A stretch of DNA of 64,000 nt from SXOA01 sp051004015 (GTDB lineage: Bacteria; Planctomycetota; Planctomycetia; Pirellulales; Pirellulaceae), in contig JBPCKT010000148.1 of NCBI GenBank assembly GCA_051004015.1, positions 34,559 through 98,558 on the forward strand, given 5' to 3'. The translations under genes and the position numbers were made by a program. This document shows, in pieces, positions 10,976 to 18,984 of the stretch. The notes under the pieces were generated by a model. The model was given only the letters and a program-made list of their open reading frames with translations. It ran no database searches and was not told the origin of the DNA. Within the stretch, counting starts at the first letter, position 1, and the number at the start of each line of letters is the position of its first letter.

Positions 10976-12748
10976 CTACTTCCTTCCCGCAATCCGCTGG
11001 GCCCTCAGAAGGTTGCCGATTTTTTGCGGCGACTCATCGTTCAAATATAGCTCGCGGGCCAGGTCCCACTTCCCCTCCGCTTCGTAGCAGCGGGCCAGGT
11101 TATAGCGGGCGGCGTGGAGCCAAGGGGAATCTTGGTTTCCTCCCAGCGTGCGGTCCTGGAACCATTCGGCGGCGACCTTGTATTCCCCCGCATCGAAATG
11201 GCAGAGCCCGATCCAGTAGGTGGTATGATTCTTGTTCATCCGCGCGATGTCGATCAGGTCGGCAATTTGCTTTTGGCGGAGGTTGGGGTCCTTGGAGAGC
11301 ACATCTTCCCGCATGCCAAGCAACCGACGCGCCTCCGAGGAGGTTTCCAGGGATTCGATGGTGGAGTTGGGCATGCGGAGCCCGGCAAACACCTGGCAGG
11401 CGCCCGGTTTGCCTTCTTCCTCCTGGGCGTCAAAGAGCCCTGCAAACTGCAGATGCCGCCCCTCCGCCAGTCCGTTCGGCGGGAAGAACATGTAGGTCTC
11501 TTTGAAGTGGGCCGCCAGTAACGCGGGATTCCGGTGCCGCTGTTCGGCCAGGGCACGCTGAAACAGAAGCGCTTCCAGACTGATCCGCCAGATGGAAACC
11601 CTTTTGATGTGCTGGCACTGGCCAACCTGCTTTTCCTCTTCGCTCGGGCGGCAGGTCAGGACCACCCGTTTGTCGCCGATGAGAACCGATTCCAGCAGCT
11701 TCATGCGAAGGGTGAGTGATTCAGGCTCGGCGTCGATAAGCACCTGAATCCCCTGGAGCTCCGTGTTGGTGACGGGATACGGCGCTTCGCCGGGGATATC
11801 CATCGCCCGGAGGAGATCGGTGTCGGCGACCACTTGCTCCAGGGTGGCGATGCCGCTGCCGCCGGGTCCCAAGATGGGCAGGCCGAGCTGGGCATCAAAC
11901 AGATAGAGCTGGCCTTGGACGAGGACGCCGCACAACCACGGGCGGACCGCGCCGCTGCCGGCTTCGTCCTGCACCCCCAGCATGTGCGCCGTAATGCCGG
12001 CCTGGCGGCACATGAGCAGAAAGACGCGGGACCGCTGCCAGGCGTCCCCATGACCGAACAGCAGCGCTTGCCAGGGGAGCTGCCAGTAACCGGGACCCTT
12101 TTCACCGCGGTCGGAGGCAGGGCGGGACGCGCGGTCGTTGCCGACCCCTGCCGCGGCAGCCCTGGGGGGCGGCGGCGGTTTGTCCAGCTGGATATTGCAG
12201 GCCGTCCAGTCAAACAGTCGCTCCGCCAATCGCACGCGGTCGGCCTGAGAAATGCCAATCCGCTTCTCCAAATCCGAGAGCCAGGGCTGCAGGTCCGCGG
12301 GCGCGGGGCGCGGAGCAACCCGGTTGGCGATGTCCCGCAGCCACAGGCATTGCTGCAAGTAAAGCAGGTCGGGGCGATCGAAGTTCCGGCGGTCGATCTC
12401 CAACTTTGGCAGGGAGTTTTCAAAGGAGCGGGGCAAGTGCGCCAGCAGCGGGTCTTTTTCGAATTTCTGAGCGGGCTCCTCGAGCTGCTCGATCCATTGA
12501 TTGAGGTAGAACAGAGCCCGCTCGGGAGCCTCGGTGTCCTTGGAAACCGGCAGCGTGGAGATGGCCTGCATCGCCAGGTCCAAACTGCTAACCGTCTGAA
12601 CCGTATCCTGAGAGGCCCCGCCACCGGCGGTGTTCTCGCTCGGATCGCTGCCGCAACCGTTGAACAGCACCGCGACGACAAGCAGCAGCGCGGCGACGGG
12701 GAGCAGCACGGTAAGCAGGAGCCGTGGCGTAAGACGACGGAAATTCAC
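10976..12748 (-). CDS. Lipoprotein-like protein with degenerate transglutaminase-like core and C-terminal TPR
   Basis: 590 residues from a GTG start that overlaps the kdsA stop by four bases (GTGA), implying translational coupling. Residues about 8-31 are a strong hydrophobic segment followed by FNGCGSDPSE, so it is membrane-anchored or possibly a lipoprotein (the lipobox is not canonical). The region around LLMCRQAGITAHMLG and LYLFDAQLGLP resembles the Cys and Asp segments of transglutaminase-like proteases, but the usual histidine segment reads RPWLCGVLV, so the triad looks incomplete. The last 90 residues (YWIGLCHFDAGEYKVAAEWF, ARYNLARCYEAEGKWDLA) are TPR-like. Its link to kdsA suggests an envelope role, which is inference. 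No specific family is recognised. Confidence 0.8.
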   Translation of the reverse strand: MNFRRLTPRLLLTVLLPVAALLLVVAVLFNGCGSDPSENTAGGGASQDTVQTVSSLDLAMQAISTLPVSKDTEAPERALFYLNQWIEQLEEPAQKFEKDPLLAHLPRSFENSLPKLEIDRRNFDRPDLLYLQQCLWLRDIANRVAPRPAPADLQPWLSDLEKRIGISQADRVRLAERLFDWTACNIQLDKPPPPPRAAAAGVGNDRASRPASDRGEKGPGYWQLPWQALLFGHGDAWQRSRVFLLMCRQAGITAHMLGVQDEAGSGAVRPWLCGVLVQGQLYLFDAQLGLPILGPGGSGIATLEQVVADTDLLRAMDIPGEAPYPVTNTELQGIQVLIDAEPESLTLRMKLLESVLIGDKRVVLTCRPSEEEKQVGQCQHIKRVSIWRISLEALLFQRALAEQRHRNPALLAAHFKETYMFFPPNGLAEGRHLQFAGLFDAQEEEGKPGACQVFAGLRMPNSTIESLETSSEARRLLGMREDVLSKDPNLRQKQIADLIDIARMNKNHTTYWIGLCHFDAGEYKVAAEWFQDRTLGGNQDSPWLHAARYNLARCYEAEGKWDLARELYLNDESPQKIGNLLRAQRIAGRK

Positions 12749-13584
12749 GCAAGGCTCTCCACGGTTTGGCGGATTTGCAGGATGCGGTTGAGGACGCCGG
12801 GAAAATCATCCAGTCGCAACATGTTGGGGCCGTCGCTGGGGGCGCTGTCCGGGTCGGGATGAGTCTCGAAGAACAGGCCGTCGATGCCGATGGCGGTGGC
12901 GGCGCGGGCCAGCGGCTCGACCATGGCGCGATTGCCGCCGGTAGCGCTGCCCAAGCCGCCGGGTTCCTGCACGCTATGGGTGGCGTCAAAAATCACCGGC
13001 ACGCCCAGCTCGCGCATTTGCAGCAGCGCCCGCATATCGTTGACCAGGCGGCCGTAGCCGAAGAATGTCCCCCGCTCGCAGAGCAGCACATTTTTGCACC
13101 CGGCGGAGACGAGTTTTTGCACGACGTGCCGCATGTCCCAGGGAGCCATGAACTGCCCCTTCTTCACATTGACGGCCCGGCCGGTCTGGGCGGCGGCAAT
13201 CAGCAGGTCGGTTTGCCTCGCCAGGAAGGCAGGAATTTGCAGCAGGTCGCAGACCTCGGCCACGGGCGCGGCCTGGTCCGATTCATGGAGGTCCGTCGTC
13301 ACCGGGAGTCCCGTTTCCTGTTTGACTTTGGCGAGCACTGCCAGACCCGCCTCCAGCCCCGCGCCGCGGAACGCGGCAGCGCTCGTCCGGTTGGCTTTGT
13401 CGAAAGAGGCTTTGAAGACCAGGTTCACCCTCTGGCCGGCAACAATTTCCTTCAGCCGCCGGGCGATGGACAGGCACAGCGCTTCATTCTCAATCACGCA
13501 GGGACCGGCAATGAGGAGCAGGGGTTGGCCAGGACCGCAGGCGTACGGCCCGATGCGTGCGGGGTTGTTAGGTGCGTCGGCCAT
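12745..13584 (-). CDS. kdsA: 3-deoxy-8-phosphooctulonate synthase (KDO-8-P synthase)
   Basis: 279 residues, the usual length. The enzyme condenses phosphoenolpyruvate with arabinose 5-phosphate in the cytoplasm to make KDO 8-phosphate for lipopolysaccharide. Family motifs are all present: LLLIAGPCVIEN, FKASFDKANRTS, TTDLHESDQ, PAFLARQTDLL, NVKKGQFMAPWDM, CERGTFFGYG, FDATHSVQEPGG and ETHPDPDSAPSDGPNM. Its presence supports a Gram-negative-type outer membrane with KDO. It is followed by the TPR protein with a four-base overlap and preceded by the lipid-kinase gene across a long hairpin. Confidence 0.96.
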   Translation of the reverse strand: MADAPNNPARIGPYACGPGQPLLLIAGPCVIENEALCLSIARRLKEIVAGQRVNLVFKASFDKANRTSAAAFRGAGLEAGLAVLAKVKQETGLPVTTDLHESDQAAPVAEVCDLLQIPAFLARQTDLLIAAAQTGRAVNVKKGQFMAPWDMRHVVQKLVSAGCKNVLLCERGTFFGYGRLVNDMRALLQMRELGVPVIFDATHSVQEPGGLGSATGGNRAMVEPLARAATAIGIDGLFFETHPDPDSAPSDGPNMLRLDDFPGVLNRILQIRQTVESLA

Positions 13585-13599
13585 TGGTCATGAGCTTTC

Positions 13600-13659
13600 G
13601 TAGGATGGGACTCCTGTCCCGTCCGTCTTTGCTCGGACGGGATTGGAATCCCATCCTAC
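13600..13659. terminator. Long hairpin between the lipid-kinase gene and kdsA
   Basis: A nearly perfect 60-bp inverted repeat: GTAGGATGGGA pairs with TCCCATCCTAC, and GTCCCGTCCG with CGGACGGGA, around an 8-base loop. It includes the stop codon of the lipid-kinase gene and fills the gap before kdsA. It resembles the GGACGG...CCATCCTAC elements at 25691, 27536, 53079 and 61526, so it may be an interspersed palindrome that also acts as an attenuator. There is no clear T-run. Confidence 0.75.
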
Positions 13660-14702
13660 TTTTCTTCCTCGTATCCGTTCTTCTCGGCCCACTCGCGGCT
13701 GACAATCACCCGCAGCCGCCCGGGGAGGGAGCGGACCACGAGCGGCAATTCGCCCCCCGGGTCGCCGTCGAGTTGGTAGGGGACCGACGACTCCGACTCC
13801 ACCCGCACTTCGGCCGCCTGCACCTGGGTGAAGTCGGGCAGGTTTTGGTGCCGGCCGAGCATCACTTCGCTGAGGTACATCAACCCTCGCCAGAGCGAGC
13901 CCTCTTTGAACGTGCAGACGTCCAAGAGGCCATCGCTCCCCGAGGCTCCGGGGGCGATGTTCAGCCCCCCCGCATACCGCGGCAGGTTGACCACAAACAC
14001 CCACCGCCCCTCGCCGCTGCGTTGGTCGCTGCCGGGCCGATCCCCCCCGTCCGCATAGTTTACGCGGAGCAGGGGGTAATCGTAATTACGGATCGAGTCG
14101 AGGATTGGTTTGGCATAAGAGAGATGATGAATGTTTCCCTTCCGCTCGCTGTGCAGCCGGCGGACGACGTCGGCATCAAAGCCGCAGCCCGCCATGAGTG
14201 TGAAAAGCTGCCCGTTTGCCTCTCCCGCGTCGAGCTGAATGGTGCAGCCGGCCACGATGACGGCAGCAATCTCCGCCGGCTCGGCGGGGACTTCCAGGTG
14301 CTTGGAGAGCAGGTTTTCCGTTCCCAGCGGCAGGATGGCCAGCGGCATCTCCGCCGTGGTATGCTCGGCGACCAGGCGAAAAGTGCCGTCCCCGCCGGCC
14401 GCCACCACCGCCCGCAGGCGTCCCTGCCGCGACTTCTCGCGGGCGGCCTCCTGCACCGCTTGCAAGTCGCTGAGCACCTCGACATTCAGCCAGTTATCCC
14501 TGAGGGATTCCGCTAGCGCGTCCACCATCCCGCCCCGAGATCCGCTGCCGGCCGACGGGTTGACCGAGATCAGCACATCGGTGCAGTGGCTCGGCAGATA
14601 GCGGAAAAATGGGGTCAAAACAGGCCTGCTCAAAATGGCGCACCGTGCGGCAAGAGTCACCACGGTTTTCCAGGGATTCGTTGCAAAACAAAACAGACGC
14701 AA
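13656..14702 (-). CDS. Diacylglycerol-kinase / YegS-family lipid kinase
   Basis: 348 residues from the ATG. The DAGK catalytic domain shows ISVNPSAGSGSR (nucleotide-binding start), AAGGDGTFRLVAEH (catalytic GGDGT) and ILPLGTENLLSKHL (the usual GTxN). The C-terminal half is the beta-sandwich domain with ANGQLFTLMAGCGFDADVV. Members phosphorylate diacylglycerol, sphingoid or related lipids at the cytoplasmic membrane; the substrate cannot be read from sequence. The first about 38 residues are not typical of the family, so a start at an internal TTG near residue 24 or 29, behind a GAGCAGG, is possible. The gene is the promoter-proximal member of a run with kdsA and the TPR protein. Confidence 0.88.
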   Translation of the reverse strand: MRLFCFATNPWKTVVTLAARCAILSRPVLTPFFRYLPSHCTDVLISVNPSAGSGSRGGMVDALAESLRDNWLNVEVLSDLQAVQEAAREKSRQGRLRAVVAAGGDGTFRLVAEHTTAEMPLAILPLGTENLLSKHLEVPAEPAEIAAVIVAGCTIQLDAGEANGQLFTLMAGCGFDADVVRRLHSERKGNIHHLSYAKPILDSIRNYDYPLLRVNYADGGDRPGSDQRSGEGRWVFVVNLPRYAGGLNIAPGASGSDGLLDVCTFKEGSLWRGLMYLSEVMLGRHQNLPDFTQVQAAEVRVESESSVPYQLDGDPGGELPLVVRSLPGRLRVIVSREWAEKNGYEEEK

Positions 14703-14888
14703 AAACAGGTGCGTTTCGGTCGGGTATGTGATTGGCCGTCACAGAAATTATTTTTGCGGCGCAACCCCTTGATTACGGAGCAGTTAAAGAGCAAGCCTTG
14801 CGACAGGCAAAAACTTTCCGTCATCCGGCGCACGCCGTGCTTTAGGGGACATCGGTCACACGCAAGTGTGGCCACGGAACAGAGGACC

Positions 14889-14985
14889 GTGGGGGCTCTG
14901 ACGGTTTTGCGGCGTGGTTGCCTTGCCCCTGGCCATCACCGCTCACCAAATCGTTTTTGGGACGTCAGAGCCCCCAACTTTTTTC
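14889..14985 (+). ncRNA. Candidate structured RNA or small inverted-repeat element
   Basis: GGGGGCTCTGACG (14891-14903) and CGTCAGAGCCCCC (14963-14975) form a perfect 13-bp stem. The enclosed 59 bases can form a smaller imperfect hairpin (around GCGGCGTGG and CATCACCGC). CTTTTTTC follows the right arm directly, as in an intrinsic terminator on the plus strand. No promoter is obvious. It could equally be a short non-autonomous repeat element. Confidence 0.3.
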
Positions 14986-15090
14986 TCGGCTGATACGCCT
15001 TCGGGTGGCACGCCCCCGGCTTTGCGTGGGCGTGAGCAATCCGCCTCCGGGCCGCCGTCTATTCTACCGGCTTAGTAGCACTTTCCGCTT

Positions 15091-15124
15091 CCCCCTCTCC
15101 CTCTGGAGAGGGCCGGGGTGAGGG
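15091..15124. repeat. CCCTCTCCC/GGAGAGGG interspersed palindrome
   Basis: CCCTCTCCCTCTGGAGAGGG followed by CCGGGGTGAGGG. A second copy in the opposite orientation lies at 25749-25782. Elements of this type are scattered through many GC-rich bacterial genomes. Confidence 0.7.
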
Positions 15125-15252
15125 TCTTTAAGGACTGCTTCTCAGCTCCGCAAAATAAACTGGTCCCAATGCTTGTAATCTCATCCCCAGAGGTGTAGGC
15201 TCGTGCGAGTCCACATTCGCTGGACTCAAACTTCCTTTTCACAAGGCAGGGA

Positions 15253-17460
15253 GTGCAATGTCATGAAGTTCGTCCGAACGATTTCTTCGCGGTGGGACAA
15301 GCTGGTAAACGGGGGGGGCAGGTAAATAAGGCAGCTCGCCGTCGCTACCGCGCGGTGCATGCCTCACGCTCCCGGCAACTCTTGTTTGAGCAACTGGAAG
15401 ATAAGTCCCTTCTGAGCACGGTCGGGGTGATGGCCCCTTCCAGCCACGTCCCAGAAGGTAATGGCGCTATCGTCTACATCTCCGTCAACCCGCCAACGTA
15501 CACGACCGTCACCGCCAGCTACCAGACGAACGCCGGCACGGCGATTGAGGATACGGACTATGATGGAGTCTCCGGCTCCGTGACGATTTACCCCGGCCAG
15601 CCCTACGTCGGTATTTCCATCCCCGTCTATAACGACTTTTCGTTCGATCCGGGCGAGACATTTTCCATCACGCTAACCGGCGCGACGGGTGCCACTGTCG
15701 ATCCAGCCAACAGCAGCACGACAATCACGATTGACGATGTGCCCCCTCCGGCGGGTTCCGGCACATTGTGGATCACTCCGACCGTCTCGCATAACGAGGG
15801 AACGAATCAAGGTGCATTGACGGAATACAAATTCAATGTTGTGTTCAGCGGGAATATTCCGGGAGGATTTGTCGCCGAATACCATATTCGGCCCAAGGGC
15901 GCTCCCAATTCCCAAGGTTACGCGACTCCGGACAAGGACTATGTCGCGCAGTCCGCGGGGAATCTGGCGTTTACAGGCACAACCGGCCAGACTCTCGAGA
16001 TTATTGTCAACGGCAAGAAAGACGACCGCGTTGAATTCGACGAGTCCTTTGAGGTCGTCATCGATTCGGTCCATACAGGTAGTGGAATGCCGGTCAACGT
16101 CACTCATTCTGCCATTGGGACTGGCGTCATCGTCAACGACGATTTCGCGGATTTGCGATATCTTGATTTCCAGCAGTTAGAAGACGATCCTCCCGCGGCG
16201 GGGCGGTTTATCCCGCTTGACATCAGCCTCAAAGTTTCGGCGTTTGAGAAAGACGTGGTCGTCTCGTACAAGTTCACGCCGGTTGACGCCACGCTTGGTT
16301 CCGACTACACCGCCGCAACCGGTGTCCTTACGGTAACGATTCCGGCGGAGCAATTCTGGCCAACGGCTTATCCTACTGCCACGGTAATTCCGGACATTGT
16401 CACAGAACCCAATGAAACATTGAAGATGGAGATCGTCGGTGTCGCATTTGCCGACGGCTCCGAATTTCCGGGAATCCGCAACTACGAGCGGATTGCTCTC
16501 GACGTTGTGACCAGCACCACAACCATAACTGCGGATCATTTTGCCATCGGCACAATCATTGACGACGACCAAAAACTGATAACGGTAACGACTCCAATTG
16601 TTGCTCCTCCGCCCCTTGAGGGGAATGGTGGCGCAGCAACAACGGTGACGGTTAACGTCAACTACATGGGAAAGACGCCAGCGGCAAATCCGTTTTACGT
16701 CTTGGTTGATGCGGTAAGTGGTTCCGCGACATTTGTGGAAGACTTTGATTTCGTGACTTGGGGTTGGTTCGACGGCCTTCCTGCGAACACGAGGGCTGTT
16801 TATTTCGCCGGGACAGTGGGCGAAACACATCCCGTTGTTATGGAGTTTGTCGGTGATACTACGGTTGAAATCAATGAGACATTCACCGTGGTTGCCAGCT
16901 CCATTTACCAGCCTCCCAATACCGGCAATTCAGGTGTGTCCATTGACATGACGGCGAATTCGGCCGCAATTACAATCACCAATGATGACACCGCAAGAGT
17001 AAGCATTGATTATCTGATAGTGCCCCATTGGGAAGTTTGGGAGGGCGATGGAGTCGATGATCCCGTTGGATCGATTTCACTGGAACTCTCCAATGAGGTC
17101 GACGTCCCTGTTTACGTCGAGTTTACGATTGCAGGTTCTGGGGCGTCTCCGGCCACCATTCCAGCAATCACCGTGACGGGCTTGGCTCCTGCTGTCCGTG
17201 GCACCGATGACATCTCGGCGCTACCGAACGCACAGTGGAGTACACTCACAAGCTCTTTCTGGGTCACGATTCCTGCGAACACAACAACCGGCAAGATCGA
17301 CATCCAGGTTCTTTCTGATGGCGTGGTCGAAGCACACGAAACGCTGACAGTTACGCTCGTAGGAATAGGCGAAGTTCCTCCGGCAGCGGGGCGGGCGGGG
17401 AATCTCGTTGTGTCCCCCACGGATTTTGCGGGTCAGTTGAAAATCAAGAACGATGACTAA
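15253..17460 (+). CDS. LEPR-XLL-type Calx-beta surface protein (start disturbed by a G8 tract)
   Basis: About 735 residues from a GTG at 15253. The segment RQLLFEQLEDKSLLS is an LEPR-XLL-like N-terminal motif of planctomycete exported proteins. About five divergent Calx-beta domains follow, each ending in IDD or NDD, and the protein stops right after the last (KIKNDD). The start is doubtful. The only good ribosome site (AGGGAG at 15247-15252) abuts the GTG with no spacing, but is ten bases from the ATG at 15263. That ATG opens MKFVRTISSRWDKLVNGG in another frame, which would join this frame if the G8 run at 15311-15318 were one base longer. A sequencing slip or a phase-variable tract would explain this. 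The role is probably surface adhesion or calcium binding (inference). Confidence 0.85.
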   Translation: MQCHEVRPNDFFAVGQAGKRGGQVNKAARRRYRAVHASRSRQLLFEQLEDKSLLSTVGVMAPSSHVPEGNGAIVYISVNPPTYTTVTASYQTNAGTAIEDTDYDGVSGSVTIYPGQPYVGISIPVYNDFSFDPGETFSITLTGATGATVDPANSSTTITIDDVPPPAGSGTLWITPTVSHNEGTNQGALTEYKFNVVFSGNIPGGFVAEYHIRPKGAPNSQGYATPDKDYVAQSAGNLAFTGTTGQTLEIIVNGKKDDRVEFDESFEVVIDSVHTGSGMPVNVTHSAIGTGVIVNDDFADLRYLDFQQLEDDPPAAGRFIPLDISLKVSAFEKDVVVSYKFTPVDATLGSDYTAATGVLTVTIPAEQFWPTAYPTATVIPDIVTEPNETLKMEIVGVAFADGSEFPGIRNYERIALDVVTSTTTITADHFAIGTIIDDDQKLITVTTPIVAPPPLEGNGGAATTVTVNVNYMGKTPAANPFYVLVDAVSGSATFVEDFDFVTWGWFDGLPANTRAVYFAGTVGETHPVVMEFVGDTTVEINETFTVVASSIYQPPNTGNSGVSIDMTANSAAITITNDDTARVSIDYLIVPHWEVWEGDGVDDPVGSISLELSNEVDVPVYVEFTIAGSGASPATIPAITVTGLAPAVRGTDDISALPNAQWSTLTSSFWVTIPANTTTGKIDIQVLSDGVVEAHETLTVTLVGIGEVPPAAGRAGNLVVSPTDFAGQLKIKNDD

Positions 17461-17505
17461 CCATTGGCCCTTTCCCATGACACTCGTTTGCGATAGGAGA
17501 CAGCC

Positions 17506-18759
17506 ATGCGCATAGTTCGCCTACAGGCACTGGCTCTCTGGCTGGTGATTCACCTGAGCACTTTTTTGGCTTGTGCCCACGATATAGGTGCTTGCATTGC
17601 GCTGGGAGACGAGTTGCTTTATAAAGTCCCCCGTTTAGCCGAGGATAATCGGGCCATCGTGGCGGGGATTGGTGTATTCCCAAAGGGAACTGCGTTCATC
17701 GTCGCGCACGACACGGACAAGCGGCTTGTGGTCTGCAAGCAGGGCAAAACCGGAGACCTGGAAACAGTCGCCAACTTTCACTTGCCCGAGGATGGTGTAC
17801 CGATTAACGCCATCCCGTATGGAGACTCCCACGTTTGCGTGCTGGACCTCAAGGGAAGACTGTGGTTCTTCAAGATCTCCCTGAGTACGGGTAGTGTCGA
17901 GCAAGTCAAGGTCATGCGGTTTGAAAAGACGGGCGCCCTGCGCGGACCGCGGCCCGCTGCGTATTCCCCAAAAACGGCCACCCTCTACGTTTGCTCCGGA
18001 TTCTCCAACGAAATCTGGACTCTCTCGGTCAAGGACCCGAACAAGCCGGTGCTCACCCAGCGAGCGACCGCGGCATTCCCCGAGGCATTGCCGGCAGGCG
18101 AATTCGGACGCCCCGTTGAACTGATCACGGACAAGATCCAGGGGCCGGTCGCCCTGGCGGTCTCGGGAGACGGTCGGGACTTGTATCTGGTCAACTTCAC
18201 GGCCCCGTCGGGGGTCACGGCCCCATCCTTGGCCCAGTTTCGCATTTCCCAGGAGGATGGCACTCTGGCCTACTCGCAAATCTATGACCGGACCACAATC
18301 AAGGGGGAACGGCGACTAGTTCCCCACAGCATTCTTCTACCGTGGGCAATCGCTGCCTCCCCAGACGGCGAACAAGTCTATGTTGGTGGCCTTGGAAACA
18401 CGATTGGAATTTTTAACCGTGATGCCGAGAGCGGCGCGTTAACTCTGCATGATGTACTTTTTCCTCAACTGCCAGGCTTGTCGGCATTGGATTACATCGT
18501 CGCGGTGCGGACGACCCTGGACGGACGCGGAATTATTGTCACCTGTAAGGACACCGGAACGATTTTCGTTTTCGACCGCGAGGCGAATGGCAAGCTCAAA
18601 ATCCGCAAGCAAGTTGGACCCAAGGGAGACAAGGGAGAGTTAGCGTTTTTGGGGTTGTCCGATGCAGTCTTGACGTTGGATAACGACAAGGTCCTCTTTA
18701 CATCGACAGGTGTGATTCTCGGCGCGGCTGATGCCAGGGTTGCTCAACCAAAGAAATAG
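17506..18759 (+). CDS. Exported beta-propeller protein (lactonase/YncE-like)
   Basis: 417 residues starting at ATG with TAGGAGA just upstream. Residues 1-24 are a signal peptide (MRIVRLQALALWLVIHLSTF, ending near ACA). The rest shows repeated beta-propeller blade signatures: YSPKTATLYVCSGFSNEIW, ALAVSGDGRDLYLVNF, IAASPDGEQVYVGGLGNTIG and TLDGRGIIVTCKDTGTIFVF. These resemble the lactonase-like or YncE-like seven-bladed propellers, which are not enzymes in every case. It follows the Calx-beta gene by 45 bases on the same strand and may be co-transcribed. The function is unknown. Confidence 0.8.
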   Translation: MRIVRLQALALWLVIHLSTFLACAHDIGACIALGDELLYKVPRLAEDNRAIVAGIGVFPKGTAFIVAHDTDKRLVVCKQGKTGDLETVANFHLPEDGVPINAIPYGDSHVCVLDLKGRLWFFKISLSTGSVEQVKVMRFEKTGALRGPRPAAYSPKTATLYVCSGFSNEIWTLSVKDPNKPVLTQRATAAFPEALPAGEFGRPVELITDKIQGPVALAVSGDGRDLYLVNFTAPSGVTAPSLAQFRISQEDGTLAYSQIYDRTTIKGERRLVPHSILLPWAIAASPDGEQVYVGGLGNTIGIFNRDAESGALTLHDVLFPQLPGLSALDYIVAVRTTLDGRGIIVTCKDTGTIFVFDREANGKLKIRKQVGPKGDKGELAFLGLSDAVLTLDNDKVLFTSTGVILGAADARVAQPKK

Positions 18760-18875
18760 CCTATTGGCGCACGAACGGCGAAGGTGACGCTCTCGCCGGA
18801 AGTCCTGACCCAACCACGTCTTGACGCCTCCCGCCTGCATACCGTACGGTAAGGGGTTCACCGGGATTTTTGCGC

Positions 18876-18949
18876 GCCAGCATAGCTTCAATTGGCAGAG
18901 CACCGCTTTCGTAAAGCGGGGGTTGTGGGTTCGACTCCCACTGCTGGCT
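18876..18949 (+). tRNA. tRNA-Thr(CGU)
   Basis: A complete 74-base cloverleaf. The acceptor stem GCCAGCA pairs with TGCTGGC and the discriminator is T. The D-arm is GCTT...AGC. The anticodon stem CCGCT pairs with AGCGG around the loop TTCGTAA, with anticodon CGT at 18910-18912 (reads ACG, threonine). The T-arm is GTGGG TTCGACT CCCAC. CCA is not encoded. It sits 35 bases upstream of the TPR/alpha-CTD gene on the same strand. Confidence 0.95.
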
Positions 18950-18984
18950 CTGGTCTATCGAATCTGCACAGGAGCTCTCTCTCA

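Larger units (their letters stand above)
14703..15252. other. 550-bp gap with structured repeats, no convincing gene
   Basis: No reading frame here has a ribosome site or a recognisable domain. The gap contains a 13-bp inverted repeat with a T-tract (14891-14985) and an interspersed CCCTCTCCC-type palindrome (15091-15124). It separates the minus-strand lipid-kinase gene from the plus-strand Calx-beta gene, so promoters for both should lie here, but none is clear. Confidence 0.6.

Noticed and set aside
14586..14993. 135-codon plus-strand frame upstream of the LEPR-XLL gene
   Set aside because: It overlaps the start of the lipid-kinase gene and the structured repeat, without a ribosome site or recognisable sequence.
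18821..18850. Promoter before tRNA-Thr (TTGACG, 18 bases, TACGGT)
   Set aside because: The -10 matches the consensus at only three positions; too weak to list.
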